In this document: piece after piece, positions 56,473 to 64,000 of the stretch
How positions within the stretch are numbered: position 1 is the first letter of the stretch
How the letters are laid out: every line of letters starts with the position of its first letter
NCBI GenBank assembly: GCA_001913845.2
Contig: MKGP02000074.1
Span: 1 to 64,000, forward strand
Source of the DNA: Limnothrix sp. CACIAM 69d
Lineage (GTDB): Bacteria > Cyanobacteriota > Cyanobacteriia > CACIAM-69d
Length of the DNA stretch: 64,000 bases
Direction: 5' to 3'
Translations under genes and position numbers: made by a program
Notes under the pieces: generated by a model
What the model saw: only the letters and a program-made list of their open reading frames with translations
Database searches by the model: none
What the model was told of the DNA's origin: nothing

Positions 56473-57117
56473 TTACTTTTGACGACCCACCAGGTTGGAC
56501 GGTGCAATGCTGACCAGCGTCCCCGGTTTGCCCGGAACCGCACCCTTGATCAACACGATGTTGCGATCGGGGTCGATCCGCACAACCGTCAGCTTCTTGA
56601 CCGTCACACGCTCATTGCCCATCCGGCCAGCCATGCGCTTACCGGGATAGACACGACCGGGGGTCGTACCCGCACCCGTCGAACCGGGCAGACGGTGGTT
56701 TTTGGAACCGTGAGACATCGGCCCGCGACCGAAGTTGTGGCGCTTTTGGTAACCCGCAAAACCGCGACCAATGCTGTTCCCCGTCACGTCAACGATTTGA
56801 CCGACTTCGATGCAGCGATCGGCGCGAATTTCTTCACCAAGGGCAAAACCAGCCACATCCGCCAAGCGGTATTCCCGCAGGTGACGCAGGGGCTTTGCAT
56901 TGGCCTTGCTCAGGTGGCCAATTTCCGGCTTGCTGAGGGCCTTTTCTTTGACTTCTTGAAAACCCAACTGAACGGCCGTGTAGCCATCAGTCTCTTTGGT
57001 TTTGATTTGCGTAACGGTACAGGGGCCCGCTTGGATGACCGTTACCGGGATGGCCCGGCCCGTTTCATCGAAGACTTGGGTCATGCCCAGCTTCGTACCT
57101 AGAATGCCAAGAGACAT
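56473..57117 (-). CDS. rplC: 50S ribosomal protein uL3
   Basis: 214 residues; [32 protein letters not shown] and [32 protein letters not shown]. First gene of the cluster. rpsJ (uS10), which begins the S10 operon in E. coli, is not here; cyanobacteria usually keep it beside tuf. Confidence 0.98.
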   Translation of the reverse strand: MSLGILGTKLGMTQVFDETGRAIPVTVIQAGPCTVTQIKTKETDGYTAVQLGFQEVKEKALSKPEIGHLSKANAKPLRHLREYRLADVAGFALGEEIRADRCIEVGQIVDVTGNSIGRGFAGYQKRHNFGRGPMSHGSKNHRLPGSTGAGTTPGRVYPGKRMAGRMGNERVTVKKLTVVRIDPDRNIVLIKGAVPGKPGTLVSIAPSNLVGRQK

Positions 57118-57497
57118 GGCGTTCTCCTTAGACTAGGGATGGTTAGGAGAGTCCTCCCCTCTAGCGTCAACCAGCCGCAACAAGAGCGCCTCTAGCGCGT
57201 AAGGGCCAGAAGCACTTTCCCGACGGACTTTGAGTTTTGGGCACTCTGATTGACGTAGACTGACCGCTTATCTGCGCTGAGGAATCCTTGAGATTTCCAG
57301 TGCTCGGATGTCAGTCAACCGAGGGAAGATTTTGCGCTGGAGCGGTTTGCATCGTTGCAGCGCGTTTGCTTGCTAGGACTTAAGCAGCGATCTGCTCAGT
57401 ATCCGGTTCAGCAAAAGTTGCCTGGAAAATTTGCCAGATCGGCAAACGTTGTGGTTTTAAGGTTGCGTAGCGCAGGGAACCACAGTTTTGGCAACGG
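57118..57497 (-). promoter_or_regulatory. Long 5' leader of the ribosomal supercluster
   Basis: About 380 nt from the predicted start site to rplC. Hairpins visible on the minus strand include TGTGGTT/AACCACA (57450-57484) and TTTGCC/GGCAAA (about 57430-57446). Such length suggests control by ribosomal protein binding or attenuation, as known for the S10 leader in other bacteria. No coding sequence is seen. Confidence 0.5.
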
Positions 57498-57503
57498 TTC
57501 AAT

Positions 57504-57532
57504 ATTATAGGGGTGTGGCAGTCTTTTGTCTA
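57504..57532 (-). promoter_or_regulatory. Sigma-70-type promoter of the ribosomal supercluster
   Basis: Minus strand: -35 TAGACA (57527-57532, one mismatch from TTGACA), 17-bp spacer, perfect -10 TATAAT (57504-57509). Transcription would start near 57497 and run into rplC. The best promoter match noticed in the window. Confidence 0.8.
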
Positions 57533-57605
57533 GCAATTGATGATTTTGCTACAAAACATGGGAGCACACCCCTTGGCCCTTAGGTTGAAAATGGGGATGA
57601 ATGCT

Positions 57606-59762
57606 TTACCCCTTCACGATCGCCCCGAAATCTCCGAGCACCCTGGCATGGTTGCGCAGCAGGCCCAGCAGGTTCAGCCGGTTACGCCGTACCGCCTCGT
57701 CATCCACCATCACCATCACGCTTTCGGAACCATCAAAGAAGTTCGCGACCACGGCCGCCGCCTGAGCCAGTTGATCGGCTAGGGGTTGGTAGTTACGGGT
57801 TTGGCGAGTGGCTTGGGTGATGGGCAACAGAGCAACTAGGGCATCATAAAACGCCTGTTCTGAAGGTTGCTCAAACAAGGCGGGCTTCACGGAAGCGGCG
57901 GGATCCAGATCGCTGAAGTTCAGATCGCCCTTGGTGGCCAGCTTGGAGGCGCGGTTAATGGTGGCATAGAGGTTAGCCAATTGCCCCGATCGCCGCAGGG
58001 ATTGCAAAAACTGCGCCCGTTGCAACACGTCGGCGGGGTCGTAGAGGGCCCGCAGGGCCGCATCCCGATCGCCCGGTTCTCCAACAATTGCCAAGGCCAG
58101 GTCGTAATCAATGCCTTGCTCATCTTCGAGCAGGCTGCGGAACCGTTGCACGAAGAATTCTGCCAGTTGTGTCCCCATGCCGGACTCTGCCCAGCGATCG
58201 ACCGATTCCGGTTCAATCAACGATTCCAAATTCAGCGACCAACCGGCATCCCAAATGATGTTCACCACGGCGTTGGCGGCCCGGCGCAGGGCAAAGGGAT
58301 CGGAGGATCCGCTGGGCAACAGGCCAATGCGAAACAGGCTGCACAGGGTATCGAGCCGATCGGCTAGGGCCACAATGCGCCCGGTTTGGCTGCGGGGCAA
58401 GGCATCGCCCGCGCCCTTGGGTAGGTAATGTTCCCCGATCGCCACCGCCACCGCTGCCGGTTCCCCGCTGGCCCGGGCATACTTTTCGCCCATGATGCCT
58501 TGCAGCTCCGGGAACTCGAATACCATGCTGGTCACCAAGTCTGCTTTGCAAAGCAGGGCGGCCCAGTTCACCAAGTCCCGATCGTCTGCCGACAGTTGCA
58601 GTTGGTGGCAGAGCCGATCGGCCATGGACACGATCCGATCGACCTTGGCCCGCATACTGCCCAATTGGTCTTGGAAGGTGACCGTTTCCAATTTGGCCAA
58701 GTAACTTTCCAACGGCTTGGCAATATCGGCCTTGTAGAAATACTGGCCATCGCTGAGGCGGGCCCGCACGACCCGTCCATTGCCCTCAGCGATGATGGCG
58801 GCCTTGGTCGGATCCCCGTTACTGATGGTGATGAAGTTGGGCAACAGTTGATCGGGCTGGCCCGGTTGATGAACGGGGAAATAGCGCTGATGGGTGACCA
58901 TGACGGTTTTGGTCACTTCCGACGGCAACTCCAAAAATTCCTGATCAAAGCCACCAATCACCGCCGTGGGGAATTCCACCAAATCCCGCACTTCTTCCAG
59001 CAAATCGGGGTCAATTTCCGCTTCTCCACCCAGTTGGGCCGCTGCGGCCTGGGTTTGCTCAATGATCAGCGCCTGCCGTTGATCGGGATTCACCAGCACG
59101 GAAGCGGCTTCCAGGGTAGTCACGTAGTCCGTGGCCTGGGCGATCGAGACCGGCGCAGGATGCAACACCCGGTGTCCCGTCGTGACTCGATCGGCCGTCA
59201 GCACCTCCGCTGGACGTGTTTCGGTGGCGGCTCGCACGGTCAAAGACACCGGCAACACTTGATCATCCCAAAGGGCAATCAGGCTGCGAATGGGCCGGGG
59301 GAATCGGAATTCGCCATCTCCCCAGCGCATAAACCGCTTCCCTTCAAGGGCCAGCACCCATTGGGGAGCCAATTCCTGCAAGAGATCGGGGGTCGATCGC
59401 CCCGCCGTGAACACTTCCGCAAAAACAAATTCACCCTTGTCCGTGGCTCGCAACTCCAAATCGCTCAGGGCCACACCGTTTTTGCGCGCAAATCCTTCGG
59501 CGGCCTTGGTGGGTTGCCCATCCTTGAAGGCCGCACTGGCCGGCGGCCCTTTCACCGCTTCCCGGCGATCGGGCTGGCGATCGGGCAACCCTTCAATCAC
59601 CAGGGCCAAGCGGCGCGGTGTGGCAAACACCTGCACCGATGTGGCGCTTAGGTTGGCTTCCGCCAAGCTCTGGGGCACGCGATCGCGCCACTGACGCACC
59701 GCACTGGCCACAAAACTTGCGGGTAATTCTTCAGTGCCGACCTCAAACAAAAAAGCAGGCAT
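57606..59762 (-). CDS. glyS: Glycyl-tRNA synthetase beta subunit
   Basis: 718 residues of the alpha2-beta2 bacterial-type enzyme. The beta chain binds t[20 protein letters not shown] start, the HD-like central part, [14 protein letters not shown], and GEFVFAEV near residue 110 are typical; the C-terminal anticodon-binding region ends [21 protein letters not shown]. The alpha subunit gene (glyQ) is not in the window, as is common in cyanobacteria. No operon partner downstream. Confidence 0.96.
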   Translation of the reverse strand: MPAFLFEVGTEELPASFVASAVRQWRDRVPQSLAEANLSATSVQVFATPRRLALVIEGLPDRQPDRREAVKGPPASAAFKDGQPTKAAEGFARKNGVALSDLELRATDKGEFVFAEVFTAGRSTPDLLQELAPQWVLALEGKRFMRWGDGEFRFPRPIRSLIALWDDQVLPVSLTVRAATETRPAEVLTADRVTTGHRVLHPAPVSIAQATDYVTTLEAASVLVNPDQRQALIIEQTQAAAAQLGGEAEIDPDLLEEVRDLVEFPTAVIGGFDQEFLELPSEVTKTVMVTHQRYFPVHQPGQPDQLLPNFITISNGDPTKAAIIAEGNGRVVRARLSDGQYFYKADIAKPLESYLAKLETVTFQDQLGSMRAKVDRIVSMADRLCHQLQLSADDRDLVNWAALLCKADLVTSMVFEFPELQGIMGEKYARASGEPAAVAVAIGEHYLPKGAGDALPRSQTGRIVALADRLDTLCSLFRIGLLPSGSSDPFALRRAANAVVNIIWDAGWSLNLESLIEPESVDRWAESGMGTQLAEFFVQRFRSLLEDEQGIDYDLALAIVGEPGDRDAALRALYDPADVLQRAQFLQSLRRSGQLANLYATINRASKLATKGDLNFSDLDPAASVKPALFEQPSEQAFYDALVALLPITQATRQTRNYQPLADQLAQAAAVVANFFDGSESVMVMVDDEAVRRNRLNLLGLLRNHARVLGDFGAIVKG

Positions 59763-59872
59763 GGGAGCGCTGGAACTCGATGAACAGACTTGAAAAACCT
59801 AGCAGATCGCCAGCATAAACGATCCGAAACCATCCGACTGAGGGCGATTGTTCCGTTGCCTTCCCTTCGTTG

Positions 59873-59899
59873 ACTGGTCTTCGTTCACTGGTCTTCGTT
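59873..59899. repeat. 13-nt tandem repeat, period 14
   Basis: ACTGGTCTTCGTT at 59873-59885 and 59887-59899 in the gap upstream of glyS. Another of the short intergenic duplications. Confidence 0.65.
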
Positions 59900-59982
59900 A
59901 ACGCACCCGGCTAGAACGCGCCCGGTTAGAAGATTGGCCAATCGCCCCAGTCACAGTCCCAGTCACGGCAACCGTCAGCCCC

Positions 59983-60651
59983 TTAGGCACGCCCCAGCCA
60001 CAGAACGCCCGCAATTACCAGTGTCACAAGCAGTAGCCCAAAGCCCAAAAAGCGATTCTCATGGACAATCAGGGCCGGATCGATCGACTTTGGCTCGGGC
60101 ATGGGACGCGATCGGGGCGATCGGCTCGGAGCCTGACCGGTGGCCGCCTTGAACCCCGCACCATCCGCCGCCTCCAAGCTCGACAGATCAGGAATTTCCG
60201 TCAGCCATTCCGGGCGCTTGCTCAACACGGGCGCTTCCAAAATGGCCAACAACCGGCGAGCTTGCGATCGGGTTTCCAGGTGGGGATGCTTCGTCAGTTG
60301 CCGACACAGTTGCAACCCCGCATCCCGCAAGCCCGCAGCCTCGTAGGCCGTCACCAACCACACCTGCATTTCACCCCCCAAGCGCCCATTGGCCGGCAAC
60401 AGCGCTGCCCCCGTTTCCAAGGACTCGATCGCTTCGCGATAGCGCCCTGCCTCAAACAGCATCCGCCCCTGGTCATAAAGTGTTTGGGCCCGATCTAGGG
60501 TCATGGCCTCAAAATCCGTTACCGGCTTTGGATCGGCCGTCTCTGGCCCCGTACCGGTTTCCACAGCACTCGCCCCCGATGCAGGGTTCAGCGATGAATT
60601 CAGCGAGTGAAAGACTGCTTCTTGATCTGGTTGATCTTGCTCTGCCGCCAC
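59983..60651 (-). CDS. Tail-anchored TPR-like protein of unknown function
   Basis: 222 residues starting with GTG. An acidic, disordered N-terminus (about 1-45) is followed by TPR-like helices (LDRAQTLYDQGRMLFEAGRYREAIESLETGAALLP, QVWLVTAYEAAGLRDAGLQLCRQL), a Pro/Ser/Arg-rich linker and a single C-terminal hydrophobic helix (FLGFGLLLVTLVIAGVLWLGRA). The soluble part probably faces the cytoplasm. This design is common among cyanobacterial tail-anchored proteins that gather complexes on the membrane; the partner is unknown. A later Met (MTLDRAQTLY) is an alternative start. Confidence 0.7.
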   Translation of the reverse strand: MAAEQDQPDQEAVFHSLNSSLNPASGASAVETGTGPETADPKPVTDFEAMTLDRAQTLYDQGRMLFEAGRYREAIESLETGAALLPANGRLGGEMQVWLVTAYEAAGLRDAGLQLCRQLTKHPHLETRSQARRLLAILEAPVLSKRPEWLTEIPDLSSLEAADGAGFKAATGQAPSRSPRSRPMPEPKSIDPALIVHENRFLGFGLLLVTLVIAGVLWLGRA

Positions 60652-60778
60652 GCGATCGCCTCAAATTCCTCTCGATTCAGAGCCTTTAGTTTAACCCCGT
60701 GCTCCATAACTCTTTACGCAGCGGCAAGACCTTGGGTTAATCTTAAGGGGCATTTTTTGAGAAATATCACCGCGCGCT

Positions 60779-61276
60779 ATGAAACGGCCGCTCGCGATCG
60801 CCGCCCTCACCAGCCTTGGCCTTGGTTTGGCAGGACTGCACATCAACGCCCAAGCCCAAGACCGCAGCGCCCCCGTGGTGGAATGTCGCCGCCCCGTGCC
60901 CCTGATGCCCGTTGGTGGCAATGACCCCGAAGTGGTGAAGCGGGTTTCGGCCCCTAGCCTGCTGTTTACGCGCAACAATTGGAACACCGATTTTGTGGTT
61001 CCTAGCAATCAAAGCTTTACCAGTTTTCGAGTCAGTTTGTTTTTTAAAGACTCCGGCAGCTACAAGTCTGAAATGTTCCTCAAATATGGGGACAGCAGCA
61101 ACGATCAGTTCTATGACGAACGGGTGAATGCTGAAGCCAATCAACTGGTGCAAGTGCCTGCCTATCCACGTCGTCGGCCCGGCCAAAACATTCAACCATT
61201 TCAGGTGAACGTGAAGGTGGGCAACACAGGATCGATCGGGAAAGTGTATGTCGTTTCTGTGGATGCTTGCCGTTAG
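60779..61276 (+). CDS. Secreted protein of unknown function
   Basis: 165 residues with a signal peptide of about 26 residues (KRPLAIAALTSLGLGLAGLHINAQAQ). The mature part begins DRSAPVVECRRP and ends SVDACR; these two cysteines could form one disulfide clasp. Between them lies a beta-rich domain (FVVPSNQSFTSFRVSLFFKDSGSYKSEMFLKYGD, FQVNVKVGNTGSIGKVYVVSVD), predicted to be a small periplasmic beta-sandwich. No family recognised. Single gene, followed by a hairpin. Confidence 0.7.
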   Translation: MKRPLAIAALTSLGLGLAGLHINAQAQDRSAPVVECRRPVPLMPVGGNDPEVVKRVSAPSLLFTRNNWNTDFVVPSNQSFTSFRVSLFFKDSGSYKSEMFLKYGDSSNDQFYDERVNAEANQLVQVPAYPRRRPGQNIQPFQVNVKVGNTGSIGKVYVVSVDACR

Positions 61277-61295
61277 GGCTAGGCACTTCAACAGC

Positions 61296-61322
61296 CCCTG
61301 GCAATCTTTCGACTTGCCAGGG
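61296..61322. terminator. Hairpin between two convergent genes
   Basis: CCCTGGCAA (61296-61304) pairs perfectly with TTGCCAGGG (61314-61322) around a 9-nt loop. No T-run follows on either strand, so it may act as a weak or structure-only terminator for the flanking convergent genes. Confidence 0.55.
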
Positions 61323-61347
61323 CTGCCACCGCATATTCACACCAGCT

Positions 61348-63054
61348 TTATCGTGGCCAAACGGCGATTGCCTGTTCAGCAAGGTGTTCGCCACGCTTTT
61401 GAATCTGAGTGTGATCCCACTTTTTAAGGTTGTAGAAATACTTGTTGATTGCCAAGTTACTGTTACGTAAAAACTTGAGTTTTTCAGCAAAGGAATGGTT
61501 TGACATCTCTGAGTTTTCAGAGCCAACTACTAACGTTAGATTGCCCAAGACATCCGACCACTGACGATGCATTACATCAGCATCAGACCCTAAAACAGAA
61601 CGCCAACTAGGAGTCAATTTTTGCGGTAAAACATGCTCAATATTCAGGTTGGAAAAGTCAACAATTTCTTTACTGAAACGTTCTTGAATCCTCTGAAGTA
61701 CAAACTTAACCCGTTTTCTACCATCAAAAGCATCACCATACAAAGGTCGCTCAATGATATTTTGGCGCAGTTCTTCATCTGTAGGCCAACGCTGTGTGCG
61801 ATCAAAGCTAGCCAGTTTAGATCGCACACCACTGGGTGTAACAACTGGGCTATTCTTAATGATTTGCTGATACAGCGCAATAAACGTTTTATTCAACGGA
61901 GAACTAGGGACTCCGCAAATCCATCGACGGACTGCGTAAGACTCAAGAATTTCTAGAATTTCCACAAAATCCTTCAGCGTTATATAACCGCTTTCGTAAT
62001 CATGGAAAATGTTGAGTAGAAACGGATAGTAGCTGGTTAATTTCAGCTCTTTAAAGTGTTCAAACCAGTTTCTAATTTCTGTAACCTTTTCCTCATTATT
62101 AGGAAAATGAATTCGTAGGTAATAATTAGAAAATCGAAGAAGATCGTCTAATTTGCCAAGAATACTGATTCCCGTATCGCGATCAACTTCTGATTTAAGA
62201 TTTTGATAAATTAGCTTCTGATTTACAGCCCTTCCCATTTTGCGCAAGTAGTACCAGAAAGATAAGGTCATTTCTTTCAGGTAATCCTTGTTGGCATTAT
62301 GCTTAAATCGCTTTTCAATAGGCAGCCATCGATCAGCATAAATCTGATCATGAACCGATGAATCTAGCTTCATGAATAGGTGGTTTCTGATCAAGTCGGC
62401 CTGACTTAGCGGCTCGCCTTTATAGTTTAGACTTTCATAGATCAGGTAAGGGTCATCATTTTTATCTAATAAAATGTTGACCAGACTAATACCCGAAAGG
62501 ATCAAGGTGCTAAATCGTTCAATATCAAGACGCATCTCAGGATCTTTCTCCGCATCTTTGATAGATGAGCAGAAAAATTCGTAAGCTTCCTTGATTAATC
62601 CGTTGGATTCTCCATCTGTCCCATGAACTACTGTCTTATAAGCTGGGCGATCAATTTGAGTTGGAAGGATTTTTAATTTGCTGTCACCCTGACCATACCG
62701 GTTAGTCAAGAAATCATGTAACTCACTAGACACCATGCTTTCTTCTCTATAAGAAATTTTTGCACAGTCACGCAGTGCAGCAATTAATATTGATAATGTA
62801 GTCAATCTTTGTTGACCATCTATGAGAATATGGGCGGAGATTTTCAATGGTGGCTCAGGAACATTTTGAATTACAATAGGCCCAAAAAAGTGGACAGCAT
62901 TTTCTGAAGAGTCCTCCAGGTAAAGATCAGTAAGATCATTCCACAGAAGCTTCCAATTGGGTTGCTTCCACGAGTAAGGTCTCTGAAATAAAGGAACAAT
63001 ATATTGGCGACTTCCATCTAAAATTTCTCTCAGAGTTGTTTCATTTGCTTTCAT
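61348..63054 (-). CDS. DUF262/DUF1524 protein, GmrSD-like putative defence nuclease
   Basis: 568 residues. The N-terminal DUF262 domain (ParB/Srx-like) shows YIVPLFQRPYSWK near residues 18-30 and ILIDGQQRLTTL near 74-85, a proposed nucleotide-hydrolysing motif. The C-terminal DUF1524 (HNH/His-Me finger) region has NIEHVLPQKL near 470 and DVLGNLTLVVGSENSEMSNHSF. This fused layout matches type IV modification-dependent restriction proteins (GmrSD family) and relatives such as BrxU and SspE; the target is inferred. AT-rich codon use and absence of HIP1 octamers inside the gene contrast with its neighbours and suggest horizontal gain. No partner defence gene lies beside it. Confidence 0.85.
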   Translation of the reverse strand: MKANETTLREILDGSRQYIVPLFQRPYSWKQPNWKLLWNDLTDLYLEDSSENAVHFFGPIVIQNVPEPPLKISAHILIDGQQRLTTLSILIAALRDCAKISYREESMVSSELHDFLTNRYGQGDSKLKILPTQIDRPAYKTVVHGTDGESNGLIKEAYEFFCSSIKDAEKDPEMRLDIERFSTLILSGISLVNILLDKNDDPYLIYESLNYKGEPLSQADLIRNHLFMKLDSSVHDQIYADRWLPIEKRFKHNANKDYLKEMTLSFWYYLRKMGRAVNQKLIYQNLKSEVDRDTGISILGKLDDLLRFSNYYLRIHFPNNEEKVTEIRNWFEHFKELKLTSYYPFLLNIFHDYESGYITLKDFVEILEILESYAVRRWICGVPSSPLNKTFIALYQQIIKNSPVVTPSGVRSKLASFDRTQRWPTDEELRQNIIERPLYGDAFDGRKRVKFVLQRIQERFSKEIVDFSNLNIEHVLPQKLTPSWRSVLGSDADVMHRQWSDVLGNLTLVVGSENSEMSNHSFAEKLKFLRNSNLAINKYFYNLKKWDHTQIQKRGEHLAEQAIAVWPR

Positions 63055-63150
63055 GATCTGTGATTCTCTTTGCTAAATTACTTAAATTTTATCATCTCGA
63101 CATGCAGTACAAGACAAATTCTCACAAATTTGCAATCTTCATTCTTTGGG

Positions 63151-64000
63151 CTAGGAACTAGCCTTTCCGCCCTCTAGCCAATAAACCAACATTTCTCCTC
63201 GACCTTTCACAGCAATTAACCCCCGCTGGGTTAATCGATAAAGGCTCGCTTCTCCCCCCAGGCGATCGAATACCGCTTGCGTCACTTGAATTTTGCCTGG
63301 CGCTCCTTGAGACTCCATGCGGCTAGCCACATTCACCGTATCCCCCCACAAATCGTAGGCAAACTTTCGCAGCCCGATCACGCCCGCCACCACCGGCCCC
63401 GAATGGAGACCCACCCGGATTGAGAGGGGATAGCGGGACGTTTGATTCAATTGCTCGATCGCCCGTTGCATGGCCAACGCCATATCTGCCGCCGCCGCCG
63501 CGTGGTTCGGATTGGGATTCGGCAAGCCCGCCGCCGCCATGTAGGCATCACCAATGGTCTTGATTTTTTCAAGGCCATGGAACTCTGCTAACTGATCAAA
63601 TAGCGAAAACATGCGATTGAGTAACTCAATGGTTTCACCCGGTTGCAGTTGTGAAGCCAGGGGCGTAAATCCTACTAAATCCGCAAATAAAACCGTTACT
63701 TCTGGGAATAAATCTGCAATTTGGGACGAATCGGTCAGAAGTCGATCGGCAACGCTGCGCGGCAAAATATTGGTGAGCAATTGATCCGATCGCCGCTGTT
63801 CTTGGCGCAATTGTTTGCGAACTTCAAATTCAGTGCGAGATAGGCGTTCATAGAGGCCAACCACCAAAGTTGACATCAAAGAAATCCACACCATATCAAA
63901 CAAAACTTGCCCAGGATCCAAAGGCTCTGGAAAAATTGCCTGACCCATCAAGCCATTGGTCAAAACATAATTCACATAGGCAATCAGATGAGAAATCAGA
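63151..64000 (-). CDS. Class III adenylate/guanylate cyclase (partial, 5' end outside window)
   Basis: The reading frame is still open at the window edge, so the N-terminus is missing. What is present: a hydrophobic segment (VLFDMVWISLMSTLVVGLYERLS), a coiled linker with NILPRSVADRLL (typical of the cyclase transducer element), and the catalytic domain from EVTVLFADLVGFT through IKTIGDAYMAAAGLP to YDLWGDTVNVASRMES, ending in a short tail. The metal-binding Asp in FADLVGF and the later Asp in IGDAY are present, so it should be active. cAMP is the more likely product; residues alone do not exclude cGMP. The membrane part suggests a sensor input lying upstream. Confidence 0.88.
   Translation of the reverse strand, partial: LISHLIAYVNYVLTNGLMGQAIFPEPLDPGQVLFDMVWISLMSTLVVGLYERLSRTEFEVRKQLRQEQRRSDQLLTNILPRSVADRLLTDSSQIADLFPEVTVLFADLVGFTPLASQLQPGETIELLNRMFSLFDQLAEFHGLEKIKTIGDAYMAAAGLPNPNPNHAAAAADMALAMQRAIEQLNQTSRYPLSIRVGLHSGPVVAGVIGLRKFAYDLWGDTVNVASRMESQGAPGKIQVTQAVFDRLGGEASLYRLTQRGLIAVKGRGEMLVYWLEGGKASS

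Noticed and set aside
41198-57117. Missing rpsJ, rpsN, rpmD and map as a sign of deletion in the ribosomal cluster
   Set aside because: Their absence from this cluster matches the known cyanobacterial gene order, so it is ordinary.
58428-59651. 407-codon forward frame antisense to glyS
   Set aside because: Antisense shadow of a certain gene; its product shows no domain.

Overview
The window is cyanobacterial chromosome. Evidence is the dense scatter of HIP1-type GCGATCGC octamers, a cytochrome c6 gene (petJ), the NblS and RpaB stress two-component proteins, a pheophorbide a oxygenase-like Rieske enzyme, and a ribosomal-protein supercluster in cyanobacterial order (starts at rplC; no rpmD or map; truA, rplM, rpsI and rpmE at the distal end). 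Genus cannot be fixed from the sequence alone. A filamentous, non-model lineage is plausible, but that is inference.

Layout. 1-8 kb: GH57 glycosidase, a DUF3386 protein, glutathione reductase, RpaB-type response regulator, HIT protein and glyoxalase I. 8-15 kb: a LysM/M23 cell-wall peptidase with a long structured upstream region, trmL and recG. 15-18 kb: Rieske oxygenase, LysR regulator and a small membrane protein. 18-27 kb is the accessory part: a 1895-residue multidomain subtilase whose DNA composition changes part-way, then a cluster of Uma2-family genes (one pseudogene, two intact) with an embedded PIN-toxin module. Related leader repeats precede most members of this cluster. 27-41 kb: PEP-CTERM protein, dihydroorotase, several secreted or TPR proteins, petJ, a sugar-nucleotide epimerase, the conserved purD-nblS pair, a phasin-like protein, an FKBP isomerase, and two tandem signal peptidase I genes, the first lacking both catalytic residues. 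41-57 kb (minus strand): 24 ribosomal protein genes with secY, adk, infA, rpoA and truA. They are driven at least in part by a near-consensus sigma-70 promoter at about 57.5 kb, followed by a leader of roughly 380 nt. 57-64 kb: glyS, two uncharacterised proteins, a DUF262/DUF1524 GmrSD-like putative defence nuclease of AT-rich composition, and the 3' part of a class III nucleotide cyclase gene running off the window.

Functional links. NblS (about 35.7 kb) and RpaB (about 5.5 kb) are known partners in high-light and nutrient-stress signalling. Glutathione reductase and glyoxalase I both belong to glutathione-dependent detoxification. The ribosomal supercluster couples ribosome assembly, transcription (rpoA) and protein export (secY).

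No complete novel multi-gene system is proven. The best candidates for undescribed biology are the degenerate signal peptidase paralog, the mosaic giant subtilase, the Uma2 / toxin-antitoxin repeat cluster, a 19-bp perfect inverted repeat between recG and the Rieske gene, and the structured leader of the M23 peptidase. No tRNA, rRNA, CRISPR array or insertion sequence was recognised.
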